Positions 8,777 through 17,832 of a stretch of DNA of 47,660 bases are shown here, piece by piece. Below the pieces are notes generated by a model. The model did not search any database. It saw nothing but the letters and a program-made list of their open reading frames with translations, and was not told the DNA's origin. The translations under genes were made by a program, and so were the position numbers. This DNA comes from Leifsonia sp. TF02-11. GTDB lineage: Bacteria; Actinomycetota; Actinomycetes; Actinomycetales; Microbacteriaceae. The stretch's first letter is position 1, and each line of letters starts with the position of its first letter. The stretch lies in contig NZ_JAGEKP010000021.1 in assembly GCF_017565305.1 (NCBI RefSeq), positions 1 to 47,660 on the forward strand. The letters run 5' to 3'.

Positions 8777-9453
8777 TCGGCCCAGTCCTCCTCCGTCGGC
8801 GGTGCGTCCGCATCCGTGAGCGCGGGCGGACCGTCGGCGCGTACCGGCTCCGTGACGTGCTCTCCTTCTGGGCGTGAGCGAAGATCGTCGAGCACGAACT
8901 CGGCAAAGTTGTCGTCGTCAGGAGTCCTGGGAAGGGGGTCCGCGGGCGTCCAGGGTGCGTCGGTGGCGTGGCTGGTTGGGAACAGATTCAGCGCCCGCAT
9001 CCGTTGGAAGGTGGGCCACAAGCAGCGTTCATGCCACTCAACGAGGTCGAATGATGGCGCTGCTCTCGTGCGCCGGTAGACGTACTGGTGGGAGACCATC
9101 AGGGCGGTGAGCATTTCGACCGCGACCGGATGCTTGTACCAGTCGTTCAGCAGACGATAGGTGTCGTCGCCGCTGAGATGGACGAGGTATCGGTCGCGCA
9201 ACCAGTTCACCCAGTCATAGAGCTCAGCCCACAACTCCTTGGCCGCGTCCTGGTCGAGTGTGCGCCACGACCAGGGGCCTCCGGGGCGCGCCTCGAGCCA
9301 GTCGAGGATCTTGGTCATCTGACCGCCCAGGCCCTGGAAGGCTCCTTCGAGGTTGTCGATATCCTCTGCTTGCGCTCCGATGCGGCCTTCATGGTCGGCG
9401 ACTGTCGCGCCGAGCGTGAGTGGCCCGAGCGGCTGCTTCTTCCTGCGGCTCAT
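8773..9453 (-). CDS. conserved-type hypothetical protein next to coupling protein
   Basis: 226 aa, overlapping the coupling-protein gene by 4 bases at its start and the 91-aa gene by 4 bases at its end. The N-terminus is basic (MSRRKKQPLG). A helix at residues 20-55 is followed by a Trp-rich helical core (WSWRTLDQDAAKELWAELYDWVNWLRDRY, described in part), and the tail is acidic and Pro-rich (residues 170-226). It is soluble by appearance. Tight coupling to the VirD4-type ATPase suggests a cytoplasmic partner such as a substrate adaptor; that is inference. Confidence 0.65.
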   Translation of the reverse strand: MSRRKKQPLGPLTLGATVADHEGRIGAQAEDIDNLEGAFQGLGGQMTKILDWLEARPGGPWSWRTLDQDAAKELWAELYDWVNWLRDRYLVHLSGDDTYRLLNDWYKHPVAVEMLTALMVSHQYVYRRTRAAPSFDLVEWHERCLWPTFQRMRALNLFPTSHATDAPWTPADPLPRTPDDDNFAEFVLDDLRSRPEGEHVTEPVRADGPPALTDADAPPTEEDWAE

Positions 9454-11123
9454 GCGGCAAGCCCTAGCTCGCTCCGGGTGTGGCTCTGGCTCATCTCGTA
9501 GTCACCGGCATCGTCGCTTTCCCACCATGCGGGCAGCCGCACGATTACGGCTGGGAGGTTCCGGTAGAACATGATCGCCATGCCCTCGTCGAGCGCATGC
9601 AGACGGCCCACCGTGAATACGTCGGTCTCCTGGGTGGAAGCCGACGTGGACGTGCCGGACGGCCCGTCCGTAGTTGACTCGCGAGTGACCTCACGCTTGT
9701 CCGCGAGATTAGAAAGCTCGCGGAGGAAGTCGTAATCGCGCGACCCACCGAACAAGATCAGGCAGGACGAGAGCCGGAGGATGATGTCCGCGCCTTCGGT
9801 GCCGAAACGCTGCTCGCATTGCTTGCGGCCCTGGAGGATGGCAGCGACCTGAATGCCGTGCCCGCGCCCGTCGGTCATCAGTGACGGCGCAGACGGGAGC
9901 GGACACACGTTGGCCAGCTCGTCGAGCACGATCGTCAGCACGGGGCTGAGCGGCTTCTGCTCGCCTGCGTCCATAGCGGCAGACTGGAGGGACTCGACCA
10001 GGGCGGTGATGACCGGAGCCGCCAAGCCCTTCTTCTTGCTCATCAGGTAGAGGGTGTCGGTGGAGGCGATGAACGCCTCGAGGTTCAGCATGATCACGCC
10101 GTCGGCCGGGCAGACCGCGTCGAGGATCTCGTCGATCGCCAGCGCCTTCAGCAGGATCGTGATGGTCTGCTGAATGTTGTTACGTGTCTCGACTGCATCC
10201 CCGCGGGCAAAGGTCTTCAGGTCATTGAACCAGCGGTGGTTTGCCTTCGGGTGCTCGCGAAGGATCGTGTACGGCGTGTTGTTGGAGAGGTCCTGCATCC
10301 AGTCGATGACGTCGCGGAACGTGTACTTCTTGTCACTGCCGGGCATTCCCAAGGCGGCGGCGTGCATCATGCAGCGCAAGATCAGCGAGGCCGACTCTTT
10401 GAAGAACCCGGAGTTCTTTGAGTCCCCGGACAGCGGCATCGCGTTGGCGATCGCGTCGGCGCGCTCCATCGCCACCGCCGCACTCTCACACCCCGCGACG
10501 ATGTCCCAGTGGACGCGCCACTTCCATGGAAGGAGTGTGCGGTATTCGGGGGCAAAGGTGAGGGCACGACCGACGCGGCCGCGGATCCACGCGGTGAGCA
10601 GGAACACATCCAGGCGCGTGGAGGTGGTCACGCAGGCGCCGGCAGCGCGCGCGACCATTTGAACGACGAAGCGCATCGTCTTACCAGCGCCGGATGAAGC
10701 GACGACGGTGAAGGAGTCCTCGCTGTTGGCGTGGAACGGTTTCCTGCCGATGAACGCGAACGGATGCGGGAGCGTGTTGGTGCGTGCGTTCTGTTTCCGC
10801 CGGTGTTGCGCCGTCATCAGGCCGTTGTCGTCCGAATTGCGACCGGGGTGGAGGCGGCGGATCGCGACCACGATTGCCCACCATAGAAGGGCGCCGACGA
10901 TCAGGCAGGTCACGAGCACCGTCACGAATGCCGGCAACGATCCGAGGGTGACACCGTGCGGGAGCGGCTTCCCGATGACGAGGGAAAGCAGCACGATCAG
11001 GCTGCGGAGCGGGTTGGTGATGGGGACACCGGAGCCCGTGAGGACGAGCGCGATGTGGGCGCTGGCGAGAATGATCAGTCCGCCGAGCGTGAAATCGATC
11101 TTGGCGCGGGTTTCGCTGGACAT
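9450..11123 (-). CDS. VirD4/TraG/TraD-type coupling protein
   Basis: 557 aa. Two N-terminal membrane segments (about residues 13-30 and 65-88) precede a cytoplasmic ATPase domain. Walker A is ASSGAGKTM with K148. Walker B is TIVLDELANV, followed by DGRGHGIQVAAILQ and a conserved SCLILFGGSRD region typical of TraG/TraD enzymes. The family gathers the relaxase-DNA complex and feeds it to the type IV secretion channel with ATP. A ribosome site (GAGGGAAC) lies upstream of the ATG, and the end is coupled to the 226-aa gene. It belongs to the same minus-strand operon as the VirB-like genes. Confidence 0.88.
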   Translation of the reverse strand: MSSETRAKIDFTLGGLIILASAHIALVLTGSGVPITNPLRSLIVLLSLVIGKPLPHGVTLGSLPAFVTVLVTCLIVGALLWWAIVVAIRRLHPGRNSDDNGLMTAQHRRKQNARTNTLPHPFAFIGRKPFHANSEDSFTVVASSGAGKTMRFVVQMVARAAGACVTTSTRLDVFLLTAWIRGRVGRALTFAPEYRTLLPWKWRVHWDIVAGCESAAVAMERADAIANAMPLSGDSKNSGFFKESASLILRCMMHAAALGMPGSDKKYTFRDVIDWMQDLSNNTPYTILREHPKANHRWFNDLKTFARGDAVETRNNIQQTITILLKALAIDEILDAVCPADGVIMLNLEAFIASTDTLYLMSKKKGLAAPVITALVESLQSAAMDAGEQKPLSPVLTIVLDELANVCPLPSAPSLMTDGRGHGIQVAAILQGRKQCEQRFGTEGADIILRLSSCLILFGGSRDYDFLRELSNLADKREVTRESTTDGPSGTSTSASTQETDVFTVGRLHALDEGMAIMFYRNLPAVIVRLPAWWESDDAGDYEMSQSHTRSELGLAA

Positions 11124-11148
11124 GTGAGTTCCCTCTCGTGGGCGGCGG

Positions 11149-11697
11149 TCAGGCCGGGGGCGGGCAGGCAGTTGCGTTGTCGCAGCTGGCTGGCTGCGGG
11201 TCGGTGACTCCGCCGAACCAGCTGTTGGCTTGCGGGACGAGGAAGAGCAGGCCGATGGCGACGACAGCCGTGATTGCGGCGGTGACGATGACCGTGCGCA
11301 GCTTCATTCCGTTGAAGGAGCGCGTCCCCCGGGCGCGGGAGGTGCCGGCGACGATGGCGATGACAGACGCGGCGGCACCGACCGAGGCGACAGCGTAGGG
11401 GATCAGCTCCGGCCGGGAGAGAACGGTCATCACGACGGCCCAAATAGCCCCGGCGGCGGCCCAGATGAGGGCGAGACGCAGGCGACGGCGCGTGTGCTCG
11501 GTTCGACGGCTAACGTCGCCGTCGGGTCCGTTTGGAGTGCTGGTTCGCTGCGAGCCGAGGATCCTGACCAGGAGGATCGTCTGAACGGCGGCGGCAAGGA
11601 TGCCGACGACGGCGACTGCGGCACCAAGCCAGGAGGTGGAGGTGAGCACGGACAGCGCCCACGCCGAGGAGGGGGACGCGGCGATTGTTTGAACCAT
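11149..11697 (-). CDS. four-helix membrane protein of transfer operon
   Basis: 182 aa with about four hydrophobic segments (residues 25-48, 76-92, 100-117 and 133-153). A basic cytoplasmic stretch follows helix 1 (RRTEHTRRRLRL), and a short C-terminal tail has two cysteines. AAAGGAAC precedes the ATG. It sits between the peptidoglycan hydrolase and the coupling protein, a usual place for small channel-associated membrane proteins. No family recognised; a structural part of the mating channel is likely. Confidence 0.65.
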   Translation of the reverse strand: MVQTIAASPSSAWALSVLTSTSWLGAAVAVVGILAAAVQTILLVRILGSQRTSTPNGPDGDVSRRTEHTRRRLRLALIWAAAGAIWAVVMTVLSRPELIPYAVASVGAAASVIAIVAGTSRARGTRSFNGMKLRTVIVTAAITAVVAIGLLFLVPQANSWFGGVTDPQPASCDNATACPPPA

Positions 11698-11709
11698 CTG
11701 TTGTTCCTT

Positions 11710-12813
11710 TCAGCCGGCGGGGAGGATCAGCTCGGCGGTTGTGCGCTGGAAGTCGACATGGACGTGGTTGCACGTGTCGGCGATTTGCTTGATTCCGGGT
11801 AAAGACAGGCTGGTCCCAGCGTTGGCGCGGCAGTCGGACTGGCCGACCTGGGACCCGGCGGGAATGATCGGGCCGATGAACGTGATCAGATCGATCGACG
11901 GCTGGTTCGCGCCGGTGAGCGTGTGCCCGCCGGCCATGTAGAAGTCGACCGCTGTGGAGGGGTCGAAGCAGTGCGCGGAGAACTCGCAGTTCTGCTTGGA
12001 GCCGATGCAGGGGCGGTTGAGGTCGCTGATCCCGATCGTTTCGAACTTGTGCAGTGCTGCCACCAGGAGCTGCAGCACGCGGACATCGATGTGGCAGCTC
12101 GCCGTGACCTTGCCTGACGCGATCGGCGCGATCTCTGCGTCGATCAACCCGGGCTCGGCCTTGTCGGTGAACGTGCCCGCCTTCTGCGCGGCCAGGAGCT
12201 CGTTGGAGAGGGCGACAGCGTCGCCTGAGACCGCGCACCCCGCGGCGTTGGTTCCGCTGAGGACCGCGACAACCTGCACTGCGGGCGCCCAGTAAGCGCG
12301 GTAGAAGAAGGGATCGGCATTTCCCTGCACTTTGTGGGCAGCGATAGTCGGTTCGAGGTCCTGCCAACCGGCGACACCGGCGAGACGCTGGAAGAACGTC
12401 GTCGCGGCGTGGGTGGGGTCCATCACTTCGGCTTTGGTCCCCCAGGTGCCAAGGCACCACTGCTGCTGGAACAGGCCGAGCGAGCAGGTGAGAGATCCGT
12501 CGGGATTGGTAACGCCGGCCAGATCGTCTCCGTAGCCGAGGTTCCGCAGCCCGGACTCGCCCATCGCGGTCATCACTCCGATGGTCTGCGCGGTGCGGTC
12601 CATGCCGAGCGCGGCGGCAGCATTCATGATGAGGGCCGCGTTCACCAGCCGATCGTGTGCGTACCCGGCGACAGGCTCCGCCTGGACGCTGGCCACATCA
12701 ACGGAGGCACCGGCCTGGGGGCCGCACGCCGATGCGGCGCCACCGGAGAAGAGGAGAGCGACGATCATTGCGCCAACGATTGCCGGGACGGCGAGGATGG
12801 TGAGGATCTTCAC
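11710..12813 (-). CDS. two-domain peptidoglycan hydrolase (SLT-like plus M15-like), VirB1 role
   Basis: 367 aa from a GTG at 12813 that overlaps the previous stop (GTGA); the longer frame to 13053 lies inside the lipoprotein gene. A signal or membrane helix spans residues 1-29. Residues 60-150 resemble actinobacterial lytic transglycosylase-like domains: MTAMGESGLRNLGYGDD with probable catalytic E86, then GLFQQQ and DPTHAATTFF. Residues 240-357 resemble an M15-like peptidase: SDLNRPC, SAHCFDPSTAVDF, and CNHVHVDF near the end, giving plausible zinc ligands His, Asp and His. Such enzymes open the wall for the conjugation channel. Having glycan- and peptide-cleaving domains in one chain fits a thick Gram-positive wall. 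Confidence 0.8.
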   Translation of the reverse strand: MKILTILAVPAIVGAMIVALLFSGGAASACGPQAGASVDVASVQAEPVAGYAHDRLVNAALIMNAAAALGMDRTAQTIGVMTAMGESGLRNLGYGDDLAGVTNPDGSLTCSLGLFQQQWCLGTWGTKAEVMDPTHAATTFFQRLAGVAGWQDLEPTIAAHKVQGNADPFFYRAYWAPAVQVVAVLSGTNAAGCAVSGDAVALSNELLAAQKAGTFTDKAEPGLIDAEIAPIASGKVTASCHIDVRVLQLLVAALHKFETIGISDLNRPCIGSKQNCEFSAHCFDPSTAVDFYMAGGHTLTGANQPSIDLITFIGPIIPAGSQVGQSDCRANAGTSLSLPGIKQIADTCNHVHVDFQRTTAELILPAG

Positions 12814-13277
12814 TGCTCGGCTCCCGGCGCGATGGCCCGGTCGACCTCCCAGCCGCCGGCCGGGTCGGTGCGTGCGAGCTGGACGAGATATGTGCCTGCG
12901 TCGGTGGGGATGCGCACCTGCGCGGCGACGTCGGATGTCGAAATGATCTCGGCCGGCCCGATGACGTGACGAGCCGGGATGAGGTTCGGGTCCGTGTCCG
13001 CGTAGGCGGTGCGAGCGTAGGAGGACAGGTACGGCGCGATTCCGTCGAACCACTCATTAGGAGAACGGCTCGTGGCAACAAACGCCTGCATGAAGGCGAC
13101 GGCAACCTGGTCGGCCGCGGAAGCGTCAGGGGCGGGGGTCACAGCAGCGGGAGTCCAGCCCTCGACGTCGACCGTGGGAGCGACGGTCGGTGTCGTGGTG
13201 GCGGGCTGGGCGCATCCTGTCAACGCCGCGGCGATCGCGAAGGCGAGTACGACGATGACGCGCCGACGAGCGCTCAT
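12810..13277 (-). CDS. NTF2-like lipoprotein (VirB8/TcpC-like)
   Basis: 155 aa. A basic n-region and hydrophobic core lead to a lipobox LTGC with the lipidated cysteine at about residue 22, followed by a Thr/Pro linker. The rest (residues 50-150) has the helix-then-strands plan of an NTF2-like domain: DQVAVAFMQAFVATSRSPNEW, then AAQVRIPTDAGTYLVQLAR, then GGWEVDRAIAP. This is the plan of VirB8/TcpC-type assembly proteins and of many actinobacterial transfer lipoproteins. It overlaps both neighbours by 4 bases. It probably sits on the outer face of the membrane as part of the channel. Confidence 0.65.
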   Translation of the reverse strand: MSARRRVIVVLAFAIAAALTGCAQPATTTPTVAPTVDVEGWTPAAVTPAPDASAADQVAVAFMQAFVATSRSPNEWFDGIAPYLSSYARTAYADTDPNLIPARHVIGPAEIISTSDVAAQVRIPTDAGTYLVQLARTDPAGGWEVDRAIAPGAEQ

Positions 13278-14725
13278 GCGGCGGTCCGTCGCTTCTCGTC
13301 ACCGACGAGGCCACCGTCGGTGTTGGTGAGCGTCTCCTCGAGCTTGGAGCGCAGATGGCGGACGTGAATCTCTGCCTTCTGCCCGCGCTTGAGGTAGTGG
13401 TGCCCCTTCTCCAACGTCATCAGGGTCTGCGCGGCACCCGGCTGCAGGCCGGTGATCCGCTCAACGGCCTCCGCGTCGTCGCGCCGCTCTTGCCGGTACA
13501 GGTGCAGGGTTCCGGCCTCTTTGATGAACGCGATCGCGGGGTCATCCGGCGGAATGTCGTTGACGTGGTGCAATCCGACAACAAGGCACAGCCCGAGACC
13601 GCGGGAGAGCTTGGCATTGGAGCGGATGATTTTGCCCATCGGGCCGCCGACGAGAAACCACCCCTCGTCGACGATGAAGTAAGTGACGATCTTCTGACCG
13701 GCCACACGGGAGCGACGAATCGTTCCGAGCACCCAGACGTTGATCACCATCATCACGATCGAGATCAACGGGCCGTCTTCCGGAAGCCCGTTGATGTCGA
13801 AGACGGTGAGCTTCTCGTCGAGCCTCACGTCCTCGCTGGTAGGTCCGTCGAACAGGCCCGGGAACTCCACGATTAGCCGCTCGAGCAGCGCGCCGACAGT
13901 CGCGGCCGCCAGCGCGTACGCCTCGGCCACATTCGCTCGCAGGTTGTCGGCGGGGGCGAAGTATTCGAGTTCGGCGATCAGATCCATCAGCTGCGCCCTG
14001 TCGCCGCGTGACGTGACAACGTCGGCAAGCGCGTGGCGCAGCATCTTGCGCTCAATGGCTGTCAGCGGGGTGCCATCGTTCAGCAGCTGGCACGCGTTCG
14101 AGAGGATCGCGAGCGAGCCGCCGGAGTTTCCCGCGGCGAGCAGCGCAGGGTCCAGCAGGTTGATACGCGAGCCGAACCCATCCAGCGAGAACCGGATCGG
14201 ATTGACGCCTGCAGTCTTGGCGACGGGCTGATATTCGCCGTAGAGAACCTGTTCGCCGTTGGGGTTCTCGTCCACGCTGCCCGGCTTGTAATCGACGACG
14301 ACGAACCGGGTGTTCTTCAGCAGCAGTGGGCGCAGGAGGTAGACGCATTTGATGAGAGATGATTTGCCGGAACCGACAGCTCCGAGCACGGCGACATTGG
14401 GGGAATCAACGATGCCGAGCAGGTACGCGGTTACGGGGTCGTGGGCGACCATCGACCAGGTGAGTCCGTCCTGGCCGATCAGGATCCCCTCTGTCGAGGT
14501 GGGGGCTGCGGTCAGCGCAAGGTTGAGGATCTCCGTCTGCCGAGTCGTCGACGGCGCCCCCTGCACTGCGACCCGGCCGAAGCCGAGCATTCTCTTGAAC
14601 CAACCCTGCTCTCGTTCCCAGCCTTGAGGCTCATGCGGGGCATCGGCCAGCAGGATCATTTCCATTGATGGAGAGGTCAGACGGTCGATGTCGAGGTCGA
14701 TCGGGGTTTCTCGGGTGTCGGTCAC
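13274..14725 (-). CDS. VirB4-like secretion ATPase
   Basis: 483 aa from a GTG at 14725, overlapping the preceding stop; the ATG at 14857 lies inside the upstream gene. Walker A is LGAVGSGKSS with K121. A VVVDYKPG strand follows. Walker B is YFIVDEGWFLVGG, then a GLCLVVGLHHVNDIP segment with the sensor-like pattern of VirB4/TraC C-domains and LYRQERRDDAEAVERITGL. These enzymes power assembly of and transport through type IV secretion channels. The chain is shorter than a full VirB4 (about 800 aa). The missing N-terminal part may be supplied by the upstream 550-aa protein, as in the actinobacterial SCO6880/ATPase pairs. Confidence 0.82.
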   Translation of the reverse strand: MTDTRETPIDLDIDRLTSPSMEMILLADAPHEPQGWEREQGWFKRMLGFGRVAVQGAPSTTRQTEILNLALTAAPTSTEGILIGQDGLTWSMVAHDPVTAYLLGIVDSPNVAVLGAVGSGKSSLIKCVYLLRPLLLKNTRFVVVDYKPGSVDENPNGEQVLYGEYQPVAKTAGVNPIRFSLDGFGSRINLLDPALLAAGNSGGSLAILSNACQLLNDGTPLTAIERKMLRHALADVVTSRGDRAQLMDLIAELEYFAPADNLRANVAEAYALAAATVGALLERLIVEFPGLFDGPTSEDVRLDEKLTVFDINGLPEDGPLISIVMMVINVWVLGTIRRSRVAGQKIVTYFIVDEGWFLVGGPMGKIIRSNAKLSRGLGLCLVVGLHHVNDIPPDDPAIAFIKEAGTLHLYRQERRDDAEAVERITGLQPGAAQTLMTLEKGHHYLKRGQKAEIHVRHLRSKLEETLTNTDGGLVGDEKRRTAA

Positions 14726-16374
14726 AGCGCTTCCTTCGGTCCGGTGCCGGCCAGGACGTCGCGCACGCGCGCGTCGGTCGAACGGGGTGTTGGGGTGATG
14801 CCGCGGCCGGTGGGCCAAGTGGTCGCGTTCGCGGTGGCGTGCAGGGAGTCGATCCACTCGAGGTGATCGATTCCGGCTTGGCCGGCGGCGTCCTCGATGG
14901 CTTCCGTGGCGTCGACCATCGCTGTCTTGTTCGCAGCGTGGATGGTGATGTACCCGACCCAGTTCGCGCCATGGATACCGGTTCCCGGTTCAAGATCGCC
15001 GAGGCGGCGGGCTGAGGCGCGCTGCCCGACGTTCGTCGCCGCGTCGACCAGTTCGCCCTTCTTGACCGCGCGGAGCCGGTCCGCTTCATCCGAGGTGAAG
15101 TCCGCGGCGGCCGCCTTGCGGGCTTCCTGCTGCGAGGTGACCTCAATGTGGAAGGAGATCGTGCGCACGACCGGGCGGGTCATCCTGGTGAGCAGTGCGT
15201 CATGCCAGAACACTCCGCGTTCACCCGTCTCGACGTGCTCGGCCGTGATTCGCGCTGTACGCGCCAAGGAGACGGCCAGCTCACCGTCGAGCTCCGCAGA
15301 GTAGGTGGTGTACGACCACTCGTCCTTCGAGGGGAGCCAGCCGCTGTAGGCGGACAGGTCGTCGATGCGGGCGATGTCGTACTGCGGCAACTGAAGGTGC
15401 CGGAACACCGCGGCAGTCTGCAGGGCGGTGAGAGCGGTGACGTTCTTGAATCCCGCAGCCAGAAGGTCGGCTTGGATGCTGCGGATCTCATCGTCCATCA
15501 AGGCAACCCAGCCCTCACGGCCTTCGCCGCGGCGGGCGGCGCGGGCACGAAAGCGAGGCGACAGCGGCCAGCTGATGGTGATGTACCGATGCTGGACGGG
15601 TGATGAAGCGGTGTACTTCGTTAGGAGCTGCCGGTAGGAGACGGCGAGGATACGCGGGACACGCGAACGGACGACCCCGTCGATGGTGACCGTCTCATCA
15701 TCGAGTCTGCTTCGGAGCCAGGACGCGTGGAGCGCGGAATCGGCGTGCTGAACGTGAGAGACGTACTGAATGCGTTGCGCAAGAGACTGCCGGGAGCCGA
15801 AGCCAGCTGCAAAGCGTCCCGCCGCGGCGGACGCGTAGTCGTAGACGGGCTCCCCGTCGAGCCCTTCGACCTGTCCGGCCGTGGCGAAAGTGACCGCCAG
15901 GTAGCTCTCAGCACCGTCAGGCTCGTGAAGTTGGATACCCGGCTGACGGCGGCGGGATCGCAGCCACGAAAACCCGTCCATCCCGTCCGGGACATCGCGC
16001 ATGGCCCGCAACTGAAGCAGCGCCGCCCGTCGCTGGCGGCGACCCTTGGCGGTGTTGTAGGCCTCGGTGAACTCCTCCCACATCTCGGGAATGTAGGGGA
16101 TGAAGTGGTCGTAGCCGTTCTTCACCTTGCCCCGCCAGGCAGCCCTGCGCACCACCCGGGAAAGGAGGGAGCCGTTCCGGGTGGACATGGTTGCCACCCA
16201 CGCGGCCGCCACCAGGAGGATCCCGATAAGAAATCCCCAGGGCATGAAAAGCAGCGCGACGATGAAAGCGGCGACGCCGGCGATTGCGAGCGTCCAAAGG
16301 CGGCCCTTGCCGACGTTGCCGCCGAGGAAGCCGCGAGATGTCGACTCGCCGCCAAGAACTCCGGTCCGTGCCAT
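14722..16374 (-). CDS. SCO6880-like transfer protein (VirB3 / VirB4 N-terminal-like)
   Basis: 550 aa. Two hydrophobic helices lie at about residues 27-45 and 47-62, followed by a long soluble region with alternating strands and helices (for example WPLSPRFRARAARRGEGREG and VVRTISFHIEVTSQQEARKAAAADF). I recognise the general plan of SCO6880-family proteins, found directly upstream of a truncated VirB4-like ATPase in actinobacterial conjugation clusters. Identification rests on plan and gene order, not on a catalytic motif. The stop is coupled to the VirB4 gene (GTGA), so the two proteins are likely made in equal amounts and may act as one split VirB3-VirB4. Confidence 0.65.
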   Translation of the reverse strand: MARTGVLGGESTSRGFLGGNVGKGRLWTLAIAGVAAFIVALLFMPWGFLIGILLVAAAWVATMSTRNGSLLSRVVRRAAWRGKVKNGYDHFIPYIPEMWEEFTEAYNTAKGRRQRRAALLQLRAMRDVPDGMDGFSWLRSRRRQPGIQLHEPDGAESYLAVTFATAGQVEGLDGEPVYDYASAAAGRFAAGFGSRQSLAQRIQYVSHVQHADSALHASWLRSRLDDETVTIDGVVRSRVPRILAVSYRQLLTKYTASSPVQHRYITISWPLSPRFRARAARRGEGREGWVALMDDEIRSIQADLLAAGFKNVTALTALQTAAVFRHLQLPQYDIARIDDLSAYSGWLPSKDEWSYTTYSAELDGELAVSLARTARITAEHVETGERGVFWHDALLTRMTRPVVRTISFHIEVTSQQEARKAAAADFTSDEADRLRAVKKGELVDAATNVGQRASARRLGDLEPGTGIHGANWVGYITIHAANKTAMVDATEAIEDAAGQAGIDHLEWIDSLHATANATTWPTGRGITPTPRSTDARVRDVLAGTGPKEAL

Positions 16375-16377
16375 TGA

Positions 16378-17832
16378 TCAGTCCCTCTCGTCTCCGGCTT
16401 CGCCGATCTGATTCGCGTGCGCCTCCAGCTTCTGAAAGCCAGCGGCAACGGCCCGAGCGCCCGCGGCAAGCAGCATCGGCACGCCAACGGCGGCCCCCAC
16501 ACCGGTTGCGGAGGCTGCCGCCCCCGCCCCGGCCATCGCGCCCGCTCCGCCTGCCGCGGCACCGGCACCACCGGCAGCGGCTCCAGCGCCGCCGAGCGCG
16601 CCCCCAGCGCCGCCGAGCGCACCCCCGGCGCCGCCGAGGGCTCCGCCCGCGCCCGTTGCCGCTCCTCCTGCGCTGCCGGCGGACGCTGCCGCGCCGCCTG
16701 AAGCCGGGCTCGCTGCGGCACCGCCGCCCTTGGCGGCCGCGGGGCCAGCCGCAGGGATCGGCTCGCCAGAGGCTCCGCCCGGCGATTGTTGAGCGGTTCG
16801 CGCGGGCGAGCTGGACCCTTGGGGTGCCGGGATGTTGTTAGGGTTCGGCGCAGACACGCCCCCGTCGCGGGTTGTGCCACCGCCGCCGGCCGGGTTGGTG
16901 AATCGAGCCAGGCGCCACAGTGCGGCGGGGGCCAGCGCGGCGATACCCATCATCAGCACGGTCAGTCCGAGTTTGACGAAGGTCTGCGGTGCTTGGAGAG
17001 GGTTGGTTGCGTCCGACTCGATGCTCGCGATGTTCGCGTTGACCGCCTTGTAGGCGATGCCGAGGAGCAGGAACAAGAGCACGTGCGAAATGGCGATCCC
17101 GGAGAAGATGATCGGGCCCTTCCACCCGAACTTCCGTGTAGCAGGGTGCACGATCCAGACGTAGCCGAGCGGGATGATCGCGCCCATCAGGTACTGCATC
17201 GCCAGCTGCACCATCAGCATGAGCACCACGGCGACGAGCGTGACGATCATTGCCAGGAGCAAGAATCCGCCCATAAAGTACCCGATGCCGGATCCGACGA
17301 CGTCCAGCTTGCTGAAGGAGTGAGCGAGGTTCGAGTAGAAGTCGACCGTGCTCGAGGACACTCCCCACTGGGCCAGCCAACTGACCAGGGACGTAATCAG
17401 AGTGGAGGTAGCGATACCGATCGCAGGACCGAATGCCGTACCAATGAGGAAGGCTGGCATCGCGATTCCGAAGGTATCGATCACCGTCCGACCAGAGCTT
17501 TTACCGCTCTTGCGCTCGAACACCACGAAGAGACTGATAACAGCAAGGACTAGCAACGAAAGCCCAAACGACAGCGCGTACGACTGGAGGAACCAGCGCG
17601 CGGAGAAGTCGGGCTTCAGCGCGTTGAGCACCCAAGGAATCAGCCCTCCGGCGAGGAACTGGATGGCGTTCTGAAACTGCTCGATGATCCATCCGGGCGG
17701 GTTGGCCGCGAACTGGATTCCACCGGTGATCGCCTTGACGGGTTCGGGGATGAACCCGCCGATTGCGTCTCCGATGTTCGAGCCCGTGTCGCACACCCAC
17801 TGAAAGGGCCCGCAGCTGTTGTCGGCGGCCAT
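16378..17832 (-). CDS. VirB6/TrbL-like polytopic channel protein with Gly-Ala-rich tail
   Basis: 484 aa. Residues 1-300 hold about six to seven membrane helices (for example ALSFGLSLLVLAVISLFVVF and GGFLLLAMIVTLVAVVLMLMV) separated by amphipathic loops, as in VirB6/TrbL inner-membrane channel proteins. Residues 320-450 are Pro/Ser then Gly/Ala repeats, including three tandem GALGGAG-type units. The start ATG shares a base with the previous stop (TGATG). It should form the inner-membrane core of the mating channel. The long low-complexity tail is common in actinobacterial homologues; its role is unknown. Confidence 0.75.
   Translation of the reverse strand: MAADNSCGPFQWVCDTGSNIGDAIGGFIPEPVKAITGGIQFAANPPGWIIEQFQNAIQFLAGGLIPWVLNALKPDFSARWFLQSYALSFGLSLLVLAVISLFVVFERKSGKSSGRTVIDTFGIAMPAFLIGTAFGPAIGIATSTLITSLVSWLAQWGVSSSTVDFYSNLAHSFSKLDVVGSGIGYFMGGFLLLAMIVTLVAVVLMLMVQLAMQYLMGAIIPLGYVWIVHPATRKFGWKGPIIFSGIAISHVLLFLLLGIAYKAVNANIASIESDATNPLQAPQTFVKLGLTVLMMGIAALAPAALWRLARFTNPAGGGGTTRDGGVSAPNPNNIPAPQGSSSPARTAQQSPGGASGEPIPAAGPAAAKGGGAAASPASGGAAASAGSAGGAATGAGGALGGAGGALGGAGGALGGAGAAAGGAGAAAGGAGAMAGAGAAASATGVGAAVGVPMLLAAGARAVAAGFQKLEAHANQIGEAGDERD
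16585..16647 (-). repeat. 21-bp tandem repeat coding Gly-Ala tail
   Basis: Three adjacent 21-bp units (16585-16605, 16606-16626, 16627-16647). The first two differ at one position; the third is more diverged. They encode the repeated GALGGAG units of the VirB6-like protein. Confidence 0.75.
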
